Shown here piece after piece: positions 9,858 through 20,187 of a stretch of DNA of 64,000 nucleotides (positions within the stretch are counted from its first letter, which is position 1; each line of letters begins with the position of its first letter). Location of the stretch: assembly GCF_027942865.1 (NCBI RefSeq), contig NC_134524.1:2516536-2580535 (forward strand), in the 5' to 3' direction. The translations under genes were made by a program, and so were the position numbers. The notes below the pieces were generated by a model that was not told the origin of the DNA, ran no database searches, and saw only the letters and a program-made list of their open reading frames with translations. This DNA is from Odontesthes bonariensis. Lineage: Eukaryota > Chordata > Actinopteri > Atheriniformes > Atherinopsidae.

Positions 9858-10240
9858 TTAAAGGCCAACAGAACCGGAGCGGAGCTCAGAGCTGCAGCCC
9901 TGTTCCTCCACACAGCCTTACTTACCCACTCTGTGGAGCTTTATTTGCGGTTTCCAGCTGATATCCAGCAGTCTGCGCTGACGGCCGATCTCTTCCTCGT
10001 ACTGGACGATGGTTTTCTCAAACTCTGAGAATATTTCTTCGGCGGCAGCAGTTAGTCGCTGGCTGATAAACTCTCTCAGATGCTGAACTGAAGACATTGT
10101 TGCTGCTCACACTCAGATATTCAGCTCAGACACGCTAACACACCGTCCAGCAGCTGAGTCCCACACAGAGAAAACTGGCGGCCGGCTGCGGTGTTTGCTT
10201 CCGGGGTCACAGGGTGCAGTTCCTGCCCAGAGGTCCGGAA
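9858..10240 (-). repeat. Inner palindrome arm, left (zinc-finger promoter and exon 1)
   Basis: The reverse complement of this segment matches 14775-15150 almost word for word, including exon 1, its donor and about 140 bp upstream of the ATG. The 4.5-kb spacer between the arms differs from either side. It lies concentrically inside the larger palindrome. Confidence 0.9.
9926..10097 (-). CDS. First coding exon of C2H2 zinc-finger gene 1
   Basis: The ATG at 10097 opens a 57-codon exon reading MSSVQHLREFISQRL, then AEEIFSEFEKTIVQYEEEI and RRLLDISWKPQIKLHR. It ends at a consensus donor (G|GTAAGT read leftwards from 9926). This leader is the standard first exon of large fish C2H2 zinc-finger families, forming a short helical, coiled-coil-like N-terminus. 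Removing 172 bases leaves phase 1. The finger exon would lie further left, outside the window. It is a head-to-head mirror of the exon at 14911-15082. Whether the gene is expressed cannot be told. Confidence 0.75.
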
Positions 10241-10344
10241 ATGCACGGCGTAAATTTCAAAATAAAATCGCGAATGCACTTCCGGTTGAATCGTTTTCCT
10301 CACAAATGAATTAATTAGTAAACAGTATGACATAAATTCTATCA

Positions 10345-10696
10345 ATTCCCGGTCTATTGTGCATATTGTTTTTATTTGTATAGTAAACTTTTGTTTGGTC
10401 AGTGCACATTTTCTCTTAAGCTATTACTCATATTCATAAGCCAACATCTCATAAGATGCCATTGGCCTATACATTTTATTGTGTACTATAGAGTACGTCA
10501 CTGCCGTTTCATTATCATTTCATTTTGACTTTATTGGACTGCTCTTTTTCTATACATTTGTTTCAATTAGTTTTTCTGTTGTATTTTTCTGTAAATTTAT
10601 TCTTAACGACCATAAATTTCATGTTTGGTTCTTTGTCTATGCTAATTATGTTGATGTGCTGCTGGAACACCTTAGTACCACTAAATACTACCCTAA
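10345..10696. other. No gene seen
   Basis: AT-rich spacer between the inner palindrome arm and a MITE. I find no supportable feature. Confidence 0.5.
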
Positions 10697-11261
10697 AGGC
10701 TGAGTTATACTTCTTTTAACTGCCCTTGCGCTTGCGTCTTGCGCGTATGTTAATGGCTCGAGACGTTGATACTTCATTTTGCTTTGTCGGCGCTTGCGTG
10801 TGCTGCGTGGCGATTCACCGCCAGGACAGTAGGTGGAGTAGCGGGTTTTTTCAATGACAAGCCTACTATGATGAAAGGAAATTCACCGCCAGGACCTCTT
10901 CGAGTGGATTCATGCTTCTTCTTCTTGTAAATAGCTGGTATTTTGTCAGATTTTCAACACCTTGGGGGTCTAAACGACTACTTTCTCGCCTGAAAATATT
11001 TCAAATGTTGCTAAAGTTATATATTTACAGAGTTTATAGCTTAAGAGAAATCAGCTTTTCAGGCTGGGACAGGAGTGAAGTGCACTGTGTGTAAACGCTC
11101 TGCATGCTGTCAGATCGATGAGTATGCCGTTTTCAAGTAGTAGGCGAACACAGCCAGTGGCTTGTGCTTGCGTCTTGCGTAAAGTTTAGAAAATTGAGGT
11201 GACACACGCAAGCACGCAAGGGCGTCTTGTGTCTTGCGTTACCGACTATAAACCAGGCTTT
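10697..11261. mobile_element. Harbinger-like MITE
   Basis: The left end 'aggctgagttatacttc' and right end (inverse 'aagcctggtttatagtc') are related inverted repeats. Both are followed by 'gcgcttgcgtcttgcg'-type subterminal motifs, a composition typical of fish PIF/Harbinger MITEs. TAA and TTA flank the ends, but a clean 3-bp duplication was not established. No coding capacity. A second, cleaner element of this type is at 15151-15644. Confidence 0.55.
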
Positions 11262-11358
11262 ACTCTTGATATCTACAGTATAATCCAAGTCAAATTATGA
11301 AGTGATCAATGAGAAAACATAAAAAACACACCAAGTCACAACATGATCAAATGTTCTG

Positions 11359-11515
11359 GGGTGGTCTGTGGCGTAGTGGGTTAAGCAGCCGCCCCATGTA
11401 CAGAGGCTACAGTCCTCGCCGCAGCTGGCCCTGGTTCAAGTCCCGCACCGAGCGGCCCTTTGCTGCATGTCTTCCAACTGTCCTATCATTAAAGGCATAA
11501 AAATATTTTTTTAAA
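11359..11515 (+). mobile_element. tRNA-derived SINE with perfect 19-bp target duplication
   Basis: The body begins gggtggtctgtggcgtagtg, with an A-box-like 'tggcgtagtggg' and a B-box 'ggttcaagtcccg' of a pol III promoter. It ends 'attaaaggcataaaaatatt' with a short A/T tail. Flanks are identical: aacatgatcaaatgttctg at 11340-11358 and 11516-11534. This is a common fish SINE design, and the intact duplication argues for a recent insertion by L1/L2-type machinery. Confidence 0.93.
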
Positions 11516-11541
11516 AACATGATCAAATGTTCTGTAGACCT

Positions 11542-12975
11542 TTACTCAGTGAGACATTCACAATAGGCCCAAACTTTTTGTTTTTTTTCTACTACTCCTT
11601 CACAAAATCTCAACATGTCGTCAATGTTGTGAAATATGAATTTGAATGTCTCCAGGATCGCTCCAGATGGTTTCTTCTGCTCTGAACACATCCCGGTTCG
11701 TTTGAAATAAATGCCATTTGCTGATATTGTTGTGGACACATGACATCCTTGGTTTGGCACAAGGGCAATGCCATGTGTTTGCTGAGGAACTGTGCGTTAC
11801 AAATATTCAAGATTCAAGATAGTTTATTTGTCACATACACAATCATACACAGTACAATGTGCAGTGAAATATCCTCCCAAAGGCGACTGTAATAGTGCAA
11901 AGTTGGCTCATGGACGGAAAAACAGAAGTGCTTTGAGCTTTCCACAATAATACCTCAACACAGAGAGGGACATGTGCTGCTTGTGCATATTTTTGCCTTT
12001 AAAGGCAGGTTGACTTTTTTTGAATCACCAAAAAACTTTAAATGCACCATTTCTGTTAACATATCTTCTCTGAGGCATTCTTCTGTGGCTATATCTGTGC
12101 AGTATAGTAAAGAACGGATGTGTTCGCAGTGTGTGAAAGTTAAGAGTACTGTTTGCAATCCTCCAACTCACACTGCAGCTTGTGTACTCGGCCCCAGGTT
12201 TTGTCCTGTACGTGTATAGGGACTGAAAAGCCATGTCCTCCTTTTTGGACTGTGGAAATGACATATTTGGCATCCACACAGACACTCTTTAAATGGTTGG
12301 TTTGAGTTACATCATTTCATTTTTTGGGGGGTGCTTCCTCTGCATATGTTTGGCCAAGTTTTTCAGATGGCAAGTTGGTGAACAGAGGGGACATTCAAGC
12401 TTTTTCAGTTTCAACAGAAGAGGAAGAAGGACATGGCGATGACAATTGTGTGTCTGCTGAGGAGTGGATGATAGAAGATGTTTGAATTGATTGTTGCACG
12501 AGAAGCTCTGGAGATGGGGATGCAGATGGACTTGGTTGCAGGGAGAGGAAGGATGAATCCTGACTCAGATTGGACTGAGCAGCTGAGGTGGATGTTTGTT
12601 GTATGGAACAAGACTTTACATGCGCCTCCATGTCTGTCCTTCTGATGACAGTTGTGTCACAGATGGGACGATGATAATGTCCCCCATTCCTGCAAGTCAA
12701 ACTGCAGCAGCAGATCTTATCTAAGAGCATGTCAAGAAAATGTTTACGTTAGACAATGACAAACAAGTCACATGAACATACATAAGGATACACATTTGTG
12801 TGTGTGTGTGCACGTATATCTTTAATCTAAAATGCAATGGCATTACCTTCAAATGTAATGGCGTTTTTGATGTGGACCTCCAAATGCTGCCGAACTCGGC
12901 CTGGTTTGGTTGGTTTAAAGAGGTGTTTGGGACGCAGGGGGCGGTGGACCTGACTGCAGCATGTTGTGCTAACAA
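11542..12975 (-). pseudogene. Decayed multi-exon gene with zinc-binding motifs (unknown family)
   Basis: Reading on the minus strand from 12975, pieces of protein-like sequence appear in changing frames. They are a block ending VHIKNAITFEG before a GTAATG donor-like site, then LTCRNGGHYHRPICD and RRTDMEAHVKSC, then ECPLCSPTCHLKNLAKHMQRKH (C2H2-like), and further left segments with TWG, CELEDCKQY and KFFGDSKK. These recall uncharacterised multi-copy fish proteins, possibly of a transposon (a KDZ/Zisupton-like origin is only a guess). Several stops and frameshifts break it. It fills the spacer of the inner palindrome together with a SINE. Confidence 0.45.
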
Positions 12976-13185
12976 ATATGCAAACAGTTACTTTACGTTA
13001 TGCACTAAAAAGTTAACAATCCTTAGGTGTTGATGCTACACACCATTGGTGAAAGTAAACTTTGAAGTCATCTAACTTAGCTTCAGAACAACAACACAAA
13101 CCGACATGTAACATTCGGTAATTTGTGTCATTAATGACTTCTACGCTATTCGTTAATGATCACTATTAACGACTAATAAAACTTT

Positions 13186-13590
13186 TTCTCTCTTTTTTTC
13201 TCCGTCTCTCTTTCTTTTTTTCTCTCTCTCTCTTTCTCTCTTTTTTCTCTCTCTCTCTCTTTTTTCTTTCTTTTTCTTTTTTTCTCTTTCTTTTTCTCTC
13301 TCTTTTCTCTCTCTCTTTTTTTTCTTTTTTTTTCTCTCTTTTTTTCTTTTTTCTCTCTTTCTTTTTTCTCTCTCTCTTTTTTTTCTCTCTCTATTTTTTC
13401 TCTCTTTTTTTCTCTCTCTTTTTTCTCTCTTTATTTTTTCTCTCTCTCTTTTTTCTTTCTTTTTCTTTTTTTCTCTTTCTTTTTCTCTCTCTTTTTTTTC
13501 TTTTTTCTCTCTCTCTTTCTTTTTTCTCTCTCTCTCTCTTTTTTCTCTCTCTCTTTTTTCTCTCTTTATTTTTTCTCTCTTTTTTTTTTT
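13186..13590 (+). repeat. 400-bp homopyrimidine tract
   Basis: Almost only T and C for about 400 bp, in TTTTTCTCTCTC-like blocks with two stray A residues. It gives long meaningless K/R/E-rich frames on the opposite strand. Such tracts can form triplex (H-DNA). It lies in the spacer between the inner palindrome arms, near the overall axis. Confidence 0.95.
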
Positions 13591-13599
13591 TACCTCTTT

Positions 13600-13845
13600 T
13601 TGACCTGTTTCTGTATTTAACATGATGGCTTTTATTCTGCATTGTACTTTCTGTCTTTTGATGCTAACACCCTTTTGCATACTCTTTCTCCATGTTTCTA
13701 TGTCTGGAGCACTGTTGGCACTGTTATGTTCACCGTCTCTGTCGTTGTCCTAAATGTTGTCTGTGTGTGTTTGAGCAGCCAACTCTTTTAACTGCAACCA
13801 AACCTACCTTTGGGTATGAATAAAGTTACCTAACCTAACATAAAT
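13600..13845 (+). mobile_element. Probable LINE 3' tail
   Basis: The stretch ending 'tgaataaagttacctaacctaaca' resembles the common fish LINE 3' end with a (CCTAA)-like terminal repeat. No coding region remains. Family unassigned. Confidence 0.45.
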
Positions 13846-14324
13846 GTAGCCAATGACGATGTTCTCAATCTGTGTCCAATAAAGATGATAAAAGATCAAT
13901 AATAATGTTATGTGCTTCACAAAATCGTAAGTGACTTCTGTGCTGTTAAACTCAAACACTTACCAGCTCTGTCAATGCTCCCACTTGCACTTTTAGAACT
14001 ATTTAACCCCAAATAAAAGGTTTTATTTCACGCAGCTGTCTTGTTATGTCATCTCTGGTGTTTATGTGTCACCTCACCTGCACACAAGAACAGCTGCTTC
14101 ATGTTGATATCAGTCATGATAGGGTCTACATGTGTGTGTATGTATATAAATATATATATAAATATATACATACACACTACATTATGGTGATCAATAGCAT
14201 TGCATTTTCAGGAATAGTTATTCCAAACAAACTATTTATAAGAATACATTAGATTTTACTTTTTTTTATTGATCATTATGTTTCTTTTGTTCCATAGGAG
14301 TATTATGTAGGGTGTAAAGTTGGT

Positions 14325-14455
14325 GTAGAGTCCCAGTCATCCAGCTCATGGTGATCCCCAGAGCTTGAATAAGGACAGCTGCATTTGTTCTGGAAGACGT
14401 TTCCTCTCTTATCTGAAAGGCTTCTTCAGTCCTAAACTACATGGTGGAGAGTATC
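14325..14455 (+). mobile_element. Penelope-like element 3' fragment
   Basis: Contains 'gttctggaagacgtttcctc' followed by 'tcttatctgaaaggcttctt', the hairpin-like end motif (an inverted 'gaagaagcct...aaacgtcttc' pair) found at termini of fish Penelope/Poseidon elements. No reverse transcriptase or GIY-YIG coding sequence is attached. Confidence 0.6.
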
Positions 14456-14774
14456 AGCCGAATAGCAGACAGTCAACCTGACCAGCATCCGTGTTATTTC
14501 AGTCATTCTCACCTATTCATGGCCTACAAGATTATTTATCTTTTTAAATGTCTTCAAGATCCAAGAAGAAGTCCAGCTGCCCTTATAAACCCTAATAAAG
14601 TTATGCTCATGTATTCATTTCGAGTTCGGCAGAACTTGCAGAAACTGTTCATTAATTTCAACTGAAGTCATAATGTTGAAAATATTAGTTCTTTATCTCT
14701 TTTCATTTCCATGAATACTTCCTGCAGCTCTATTTATTTTGCTATAAAACAGGCGGAACGTTAAACTGGTCCGT

Positions 14775-15150
14775 TTCCTCTGCCGGAACTCCACCCTGTG
14801 ACCCCGGAAGCAAACACCGCAGCCTGCCGCCAGTTTTCTCTGTGTGGGACTCAGCTGCTGGACGGTGTGTTAGCGTGTCTGAGCTGAATATCTGAGTGTG
14901 AGCAGCAACAATGTCTTCAGTTCAGCATCTGAGAGAGTTTATCAGCCAGCGACTAACTGCTGCCGCCGAAGAAATATTCTCAGAGTTTGAGAAAACCATC
15001 GTCCAGTACGAGGAAGAGATCGGCCGTCAGCGCAGACTGCTGGATATCAGCTGGAAACCGCAAATAAAGCTCCACAGAGTGGGTAAGTAAGGCTGTGTGG
15101 AGGAACAGGGCTGCAGCTCTGAGCTCCGCTCCGGTTCTGTTGGCCTTTAA
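14775..15150 (+). repeat. Inner palindrome arm, right
   Basis: Mirror of 9858-10240. The homology ends on the right at 'ggcctttaa' (15150), exactly where a Harbinger-type MITE begins. It carries the promoter-proximal region and exon 1 of zinc-finger gene 2. Confidence 0.9.
14911..15082 (+). CDS. First coding exon of C2H2 zinc-finger gene 2
   Basis: The ATG at 14911 opens 57 codons plus one base, ending at a strong donor (agtgg|gtaagt). The peptide starts MSSVQHLREFISQRL and ends SWKPQIKLHRV, the N-terminal leader of fish C2H2 zinc-finger paralogues. It is the mirror twin of 9926-10097. The nearest same-strand finger exon is at 51586-52521, about 36 kb away across transposons. That exon opens in phase 0 whereas this one ends in phase 1, so at least one further exon (not found) would be needed. 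The link is therefore an inference from position and orientation. Confidence 0.75.
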
Positions 15151-15644
15151 AGCCCGATTTATGCCCTAAGGAACCGGACGAAATTCGTCTGTCCGGTCCA
15201 TACGTTGCTCCCGGAGCTTCTGTTTATGCCTCCGTCCGTATTGCGCACGTCCGTAAGAAATCCTCAAGAGGGCGGTATTATATATTGAGTCATTGTCGGC
15301 CGCGGGTTTGAGAAACATGGCTTCAATTGAGGAAGTTGCAGTCATACAAATGTATATACCCCCTGACCATCTCACAAATCCTCTCCTCCATTACCTGGCA
15401 TTTTTAAATCTTAAAATGTTTTAATCTCCTACTCTTCGTTCTTCTTCTTCCTCCATAACTTCCGGAGCCAAGACGCTCCTGACTCTCTACTGCCCCCACG
15501 AATTCCTCTGGTATTGCTCCGTTTCGCCCGGAGCTCACCGGATTGCTAAGCTCTTGACCTACGGACAAACTGACGGATGAAACGCCCCCCGGAACCGGGT
15601 GAAAGCGTCCGTTTCCGTAGTTAACGTAGGGTATAAATGGGCCT
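15151..15644. mobile_element. PIF/Harbinger-type MITE with TAA duplication
   Basis: 494 bp bounded by 'agcccgatttatgccctaag' and the inverse of 'aggcccatttataccctacg', flanked by TAA at 15148-15150 and 15645-15647. A 3-bp TWA duplication and these ends are diagnostic of PIF/Harbinger. The interior has many 'ccgt/acgg' motifs. A short frame from 15318 (MASIEEVAVIQMY) may be a trace of a transposase start but is too short to assign. The element marks the edge of the inner palindrome arm. Confidence 0.8.
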
Positions 15645-15647
15645 TAA

Positions 15648-16002
15648 CTCAGCTCATGTTACGGACCTGTGGTCCAGCTAGGGTTGCCACCTTTCAGAAA
15701 TGAAAATAAGGGACGCCCACCATGGCTCGTCTGGGCTATGCCCACCACCGCCGGCTCCTTTGGCCGCTGCTCGCAGCAGTAATGTGTTATTTTGTGCCAG
15801 TGTCTTTAGTACAGTTGTGATTTTAAAAAAAAAAAAAAAAAAAAAAAGCAACTTGATTGATACTTAAAGCTTGAAAAGCTTTATTACCAATAAACACATT
15901 CTCTTATAAAGTGCAGTTAATTAAATCTTAAATTAAATCTGTGTGGAGTGTGGAACAATGAACTTTTAAATTATAAAAAAAAATAAATTGATAACTTAAT
16001 AT
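15648..16002. other. Old repeat remnant with poly-A run
   Basis: 'agggttgccacctttcagaaatgaaaataa' at about 15688 resembles the end of a fish hAT-type repeat ('agggttgccaacc...'), but no partner end was found. A 25-A run lies at about 15823-15847. Nothing coding. Confidence 0.35.
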
Positions 16003-16197
16003 TAGAGATGCACCGATCAACCGGCCACCGATTAAAAAAGCCGGTTTTATATCCAATCGGCTCCAATCGGTGACCGGCCGGTCACTGTCGTAATTTCCGG
16101 TTTTCGGCTGATCAAACTGACCCGCATGCGCGGTGCGTAGCAGCTCAACGCGCCCAGAGCAAAACAGCTAAGAACTAGCAAGACTCAGGAAGAAAAC

Positions 16198-16290
16198 ATG
16201 TCACTGATTTGGACTTATTTCACTTTGTGCCAGGACGACCCAAAACACGCTGTTTGTAATGCTTGCAAGTCAAAAGTAAGCGGAGGAGGA
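16198..16290 (+). pseudogene. BED-type zinc-finger start of hAT transposase
   Basis: The ATG at 16198 reads MSLIWTYFTLCQDDPKHAVC then NACKSKVSGGG. This is the W-x-x-F then C-x2-C half of a BED finger, which in hAT transposases binds the transposon ends. The His pair that should follow is lost: downstream sequence is scrambled by a roughly 180-bp duplication ('ggaggagcat...gcggattgaat' at 16322 and 16500). Confidence 0.7.
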
Positions 16291-16631
16291 TCAACAATCA
16301 TGGCTGGAAAAAGGAAGTCATGGAGGAGCATGTGTCCGAGGATGGGTGCTGGAGAGCGGATTGAATGCGCGTGTGACCGCTGGAAGCTCCAGGCTGGTTC
16401 TTGTAAGATGGGAGGCCGGTGGTTTTGCGCATGCGCGGAGCCAATTTTCTAAGTTTCGTTTTCACGCCAAGTAGCACAAATCGACAGAACACCAGCACGG
16501 AGGAGCATATATCCGAGCAGGGGTGCTGAAAGGCGGATTGAATTCAAACTTTATTTTCAGACTTGTAAAAAAAAATGCACCGGCGGCACAGCAGAGAATA
16601 AGTTACGTACTGTATTTGAGTTAGCCTACAG

Positions 16632-17784
16632 CAGTGGTTGCGCTAGACTTTTTCACTGTCCGTCATTTTGACGGACAGGGTCGTAAAAATTCCATCATTG
16701 TCCATTATTATCCGTCATTTTATTTTAAATGGTAATATACAGGCTTTTAAATGGTAGGCTAATATACAGGCTATACCCTAATGCTTATAATAACTCGTGT
16801 TTTATTGACTTATTTTCATTTAAAAAATAATTCACAGAACAAGTGTGTATTATCTAATATTTTTTTTATTTATGCATTTCTTCAGAGATTGACGTTCGGT
16901 CACTTGTGAACTCGTTTTTTTCGCTGCTAAAAACATTGCGGCTGTTGGGCATATGAACATGTTATTTTATAACGCAGTCGAACGAAGAAAATTGTAGTGA
17001 AAATACGAACAGTCCACTTAGAACAATTGAAGTGAAATATGAACAGTCCACTCAGAATGGTTGCAGTGGTAATCTGCAGACCTGTTGTAGCTCAAACCTT
17101 CCTTCTGGCCCGCATTGATTTGAATAGGGAGCTCGCTTGTGTGTAATCGAACGCATCAATTGAGACTGCTGCCGAGGCGATTGTCATTCAATTTTGCGTC
17201 CTTGCCTCCGACAGACGACTTCTCATTGAGGTTTTAATTTTATTCTGAAGGCTGAACCCACGCTCAGCTGCGACGCTGGAGACTGGAATGACCAGCGCCA
17301 CTTCAGCCAAAGCTCTGAAGTCGGGAAACATGTCTCCCAATGAAACGATAAGAAGCCGGCAAGAGCCTCTGAACGTGATGACAGCTAATCAATCGCTAAT
17401 AAATTGCTAATTAATATGCACGAGCTCGCCACCACCAGGTCGGGTGTGAGGTTACCGGTAGGCTACTTTTATGATTCATCATCTGTCAAAGTTACAGACA
17501 GGCGGCTATCAGAACACCCTCGTGCAGCTGGCTAATGTATCGGCCCACTGAACACCAAAGCTGCGGCTCAGATTGAAAGTTGGTGACGGCAATGAAACTT
17601 ATGTAGAGTAAGAAAAATGTCATAACTTGCCTATGATTTCAATTGTGTGTTTTATTGTTATTTTTTTATTATTGGTAATGGTAATGGTCAAATCCGTCAA
17701 AATGACGGACGGCCTTCAAATTTTTCCGTCATAGCTGAAAAAAATCCGTCAATGACGGACAACTGTCGGTTAACGCGACCTCTG
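16632..17784 (-). mobile_element. Nested hAT deletion derivative
   Basis: Starts 'cagtggttgcgctagac' and ends 'gttaacgcgacctctg' (imperfect inverted repeats), flanked by the exact 8-bp duplication gcctacag at 16624-16631 and 17785-17792. 'ttgacggacag' and 'tgacggac' motifs repeat just inside both ends. It contains the C-terminal dimerisation region of a transposase at 17188-17343 on the minus strand. It therefore post-dates the hAT at 16003-18458. Confidence 0.93.
17188..17343 (-). pseudogene. hATC dimerisation domain fragment
   Basis: A 51-codon frame reads SLGDMFPDFRALAEVAL, then VIPVSSVAAERGFSLQNKIK, then RSRLSEARTQN and a stop. The P-x-S-S-x-x-A-E-R-x-F-S core is the conserved C-terminal hAT dimerisation motif that includes the catalytic glutamate. 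It is the tail of a lost transposase. Confidence 0.85.
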
Positions 17785-18466
17785 GCCTACAGTATGTCTG
17801 CGCACTGCGCAGTACTGTAATTACTTGCATGGTAATAAAATTCAGTAAATGCTGAAGCTATTCGTTTCGTTTCATTTAACTCATTGAAAAACGATACAAA
17901 TGGTATTTAGATGATATTCTGCATAAAAAAATAAGTGAAATACCTGTAATACAAATTTGTTTTTAGCAATCAACCGCTAATAGTGTTCAAATTCGCTCTG
18001 GACCAACGTGATCACTATAAGCGGTTTCCACTAGGTTTGTTTAGCAAATATAAGGAGGACACTGCCGCTAAGAGGAGGGATGCAGGCAGCAGAGTCGCAG
18101 CAACCACAACAACCCTCCACCGTGGCTGCTATGTTCGACATCAACACTGAAAAGTCCACCGCCACCACTAGGAAAATAATGGAGTTCATGGCACTGATGA
18201 AACACCTGAGTCCACGGTACAAATGACCAAGTAGGCGGTACTTTTCTGACAGCACTGCCAAATGTTGTCTGGGAGAAGGGTACTTGTATTAAATTTGGGA
18301 AAGGGTACTCAAGCCAAACAAATATAGTGTCTATTATATGATTATAATTATTTCTTAGATAGAAAATCGGTATCGGAAAAACCGGTTTTGGCAGGTCAGA
18401 CCTCCTCTAAAACCGGAAATCGGTATCGGCCAAGAATTTTGCAATCGGTGCATCTCTACTTAATAT

Positions 18467-20147
18467 AACTTTTTAAGTGCAAAACCATATGAACCTCTAG
18501 GACATTTTTACTCATAGGAAAAAAAACAGAACAAAAAAAAACAACAAAAACATTTGTAAACTTTATATATATATATATATACGTTTTCTCCGAACAAATG
18601 TATTTACTTACTGTTCCATACCTTATCAGTCTCAGCAGATGATTGGGGAATGAAGAACTGTGCCACTGAGGCTTGGGTCTGCATGCTTATGTGTCTGCAG
18701 TGTTGCTCTGCTGATGCATGCTGCCTGATATCAGACAGCCCACCGTGAGCCGCAGAAAACACTCGCCGACACGTTTTACAATCGGCTTTCTACTCATCGG
18801 CGAGTGCAGTGGACATTATTAAAAATGCGGGTTTTGTCCCGCGCTGGTGTGTGTGTGTCTCTAAGCAACTGTGAGTGACTTTATTCAGTTGTTTCTCATA
18901 TTCACACCAGTGTTCATGCTGCGGTAAAACAGGGTATGGACAGGGCATCTTCTCCCTGTCCAGGCTTCATGTGGGACAACCTGACAGCATTCATGGTGGC
19001 ATCTGGAGTAAATCTCCGGTTAAATAACATCATAGGGAGAGCTTCAGCCCAAGTTAACTGTGTGTCTGCATAGGTTTTGTTGGGCTCTCACCAAGCTGCT
19101 CTCTGCTCACTGTTTTTAAATGCGCCAGAAAAACAAACCTTGACTTGTCTTGTGATGCCTCAGCCTCACTGCAGCTGTGTTTTTGTTCATCTCCTAATAC
19201 CCGAACTTATTTAAACCTCTATAAAGCACTTTGCTGCTTTATTAAGAGGGCATATTAATTGTTTCATAGATCTGCTGCAGTTAAATAGTCAAATGGTTTA
19301 ATGAGTTTAAATCTAAATATTGATGATAACTATTAACTCAGAATTGGTGAAAAGAGGCAGAGGAGAATTATTTAGAGCAGTTCATTTTTTTTAAAGTCAA
19401 GTTAATATCTCCTAATAAGAATAAAGGCTAAGCTTTAATACTTTAAGATGGTAACAAATTGTTTGACGTCTGACTGTCTGGCCGTGCTATTCAATCCTGA
19501 TAGTTTAACCTATGTCATATGGTCTGTCTGATCTCAGTCCTGCTTCAGCTGGAAATCATAAAGTTTCAATTTGTAGAACATTTTTTTAGATGGTTTTCCA
19601 ATTAAAGGAGCAAATCTCCTAAACGCTCTGCTTGTGTGTTTGATTTTAGCTCTTTAAGAGAGCTGTTAAATCTTATTTCAGCAACAATTTGTATGAATGT
19701 CTTGTTTCAAACACTGTGTTCTTCCTGGATTTATTTTGGACATTTTATTGTTTCTTATCTCATCACTGCGATTTTTGCATTGTAAAGCTGTTTTCAGTTG
19801 ATCTAAATCAAATCAAATCAAATTTATTTGTAGCACATTCCATGTACAAAACAATTCAAAGTGCTTCACATAAAATAAAAGCATAGCTGCCAACATACAC
19901 GATTTTGGCGTAGCAGATACGATTTCCAGGCCCTAATTACGCCGCTACGCTTGACTTGAATATCCTACGCATTACCCAACAAAGATGCTCAGGCACCCTG
20001 AGGCTTTTTACCTTTACCCATTGAAATACAATGTTTAATGTATGTGTGTGTATATGTATGTATACATGTGTGCAGAAAGGTTATCAAGAGAAGAAGAAAA
20101 GTGGGTGTGGTTTAACACGCTGCACGCCACAGCTGGATCTTATCGTA
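18467..20147. other. No gene seen; scattered LINE-tail motif
   Basis: AT-rich sequence between the hAT and the palindrome arm. 'aaatcaaatcaaatcaaatt' at about 19807 with 'aaagtgcttcacataaaata' resembles a LINE 3' tail, and 19888-19990 ('agctgccaacatacacgatt') may be a transposon end. Short open frames lack domains. Confidence 0.45.
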
Positions 20148-20187
20148 TGTGCTGACAGTTGCAGAGTCCATCAGTCGGACCAGAATG

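Larger units (their letters stand above)
16003..18458 (+). mobile_element. hAT transposon (2.46 kb), host of a nested hAT
   Basis: Perfect terminal repeats 'tagagatgcaccgat' at 16003 and 'atcggtgcatctcta' ending 18458, flanked by an exact 8-bp duplication, cttaatat, at 15995-16002 and 18459-18466. Subterminal 'ccggttttat..ccggccggtca' and 'ggtatcggaaaaaccgg' motifs recur at the two ends. It keeps the start of a BED-finger transposase but most of the gene is gone, and a second hAT (16632-17784) has landed inside. A segment at about 16417-16460 resembles the right end of the pogo-like element at 50415-50455. Confidence 0.93.

Noticed and set aside
13153-13680. K/R/E-rich 175-codon frame
   Set aside because: Translation of a homopyrimidine tract's complement; low complexity only.
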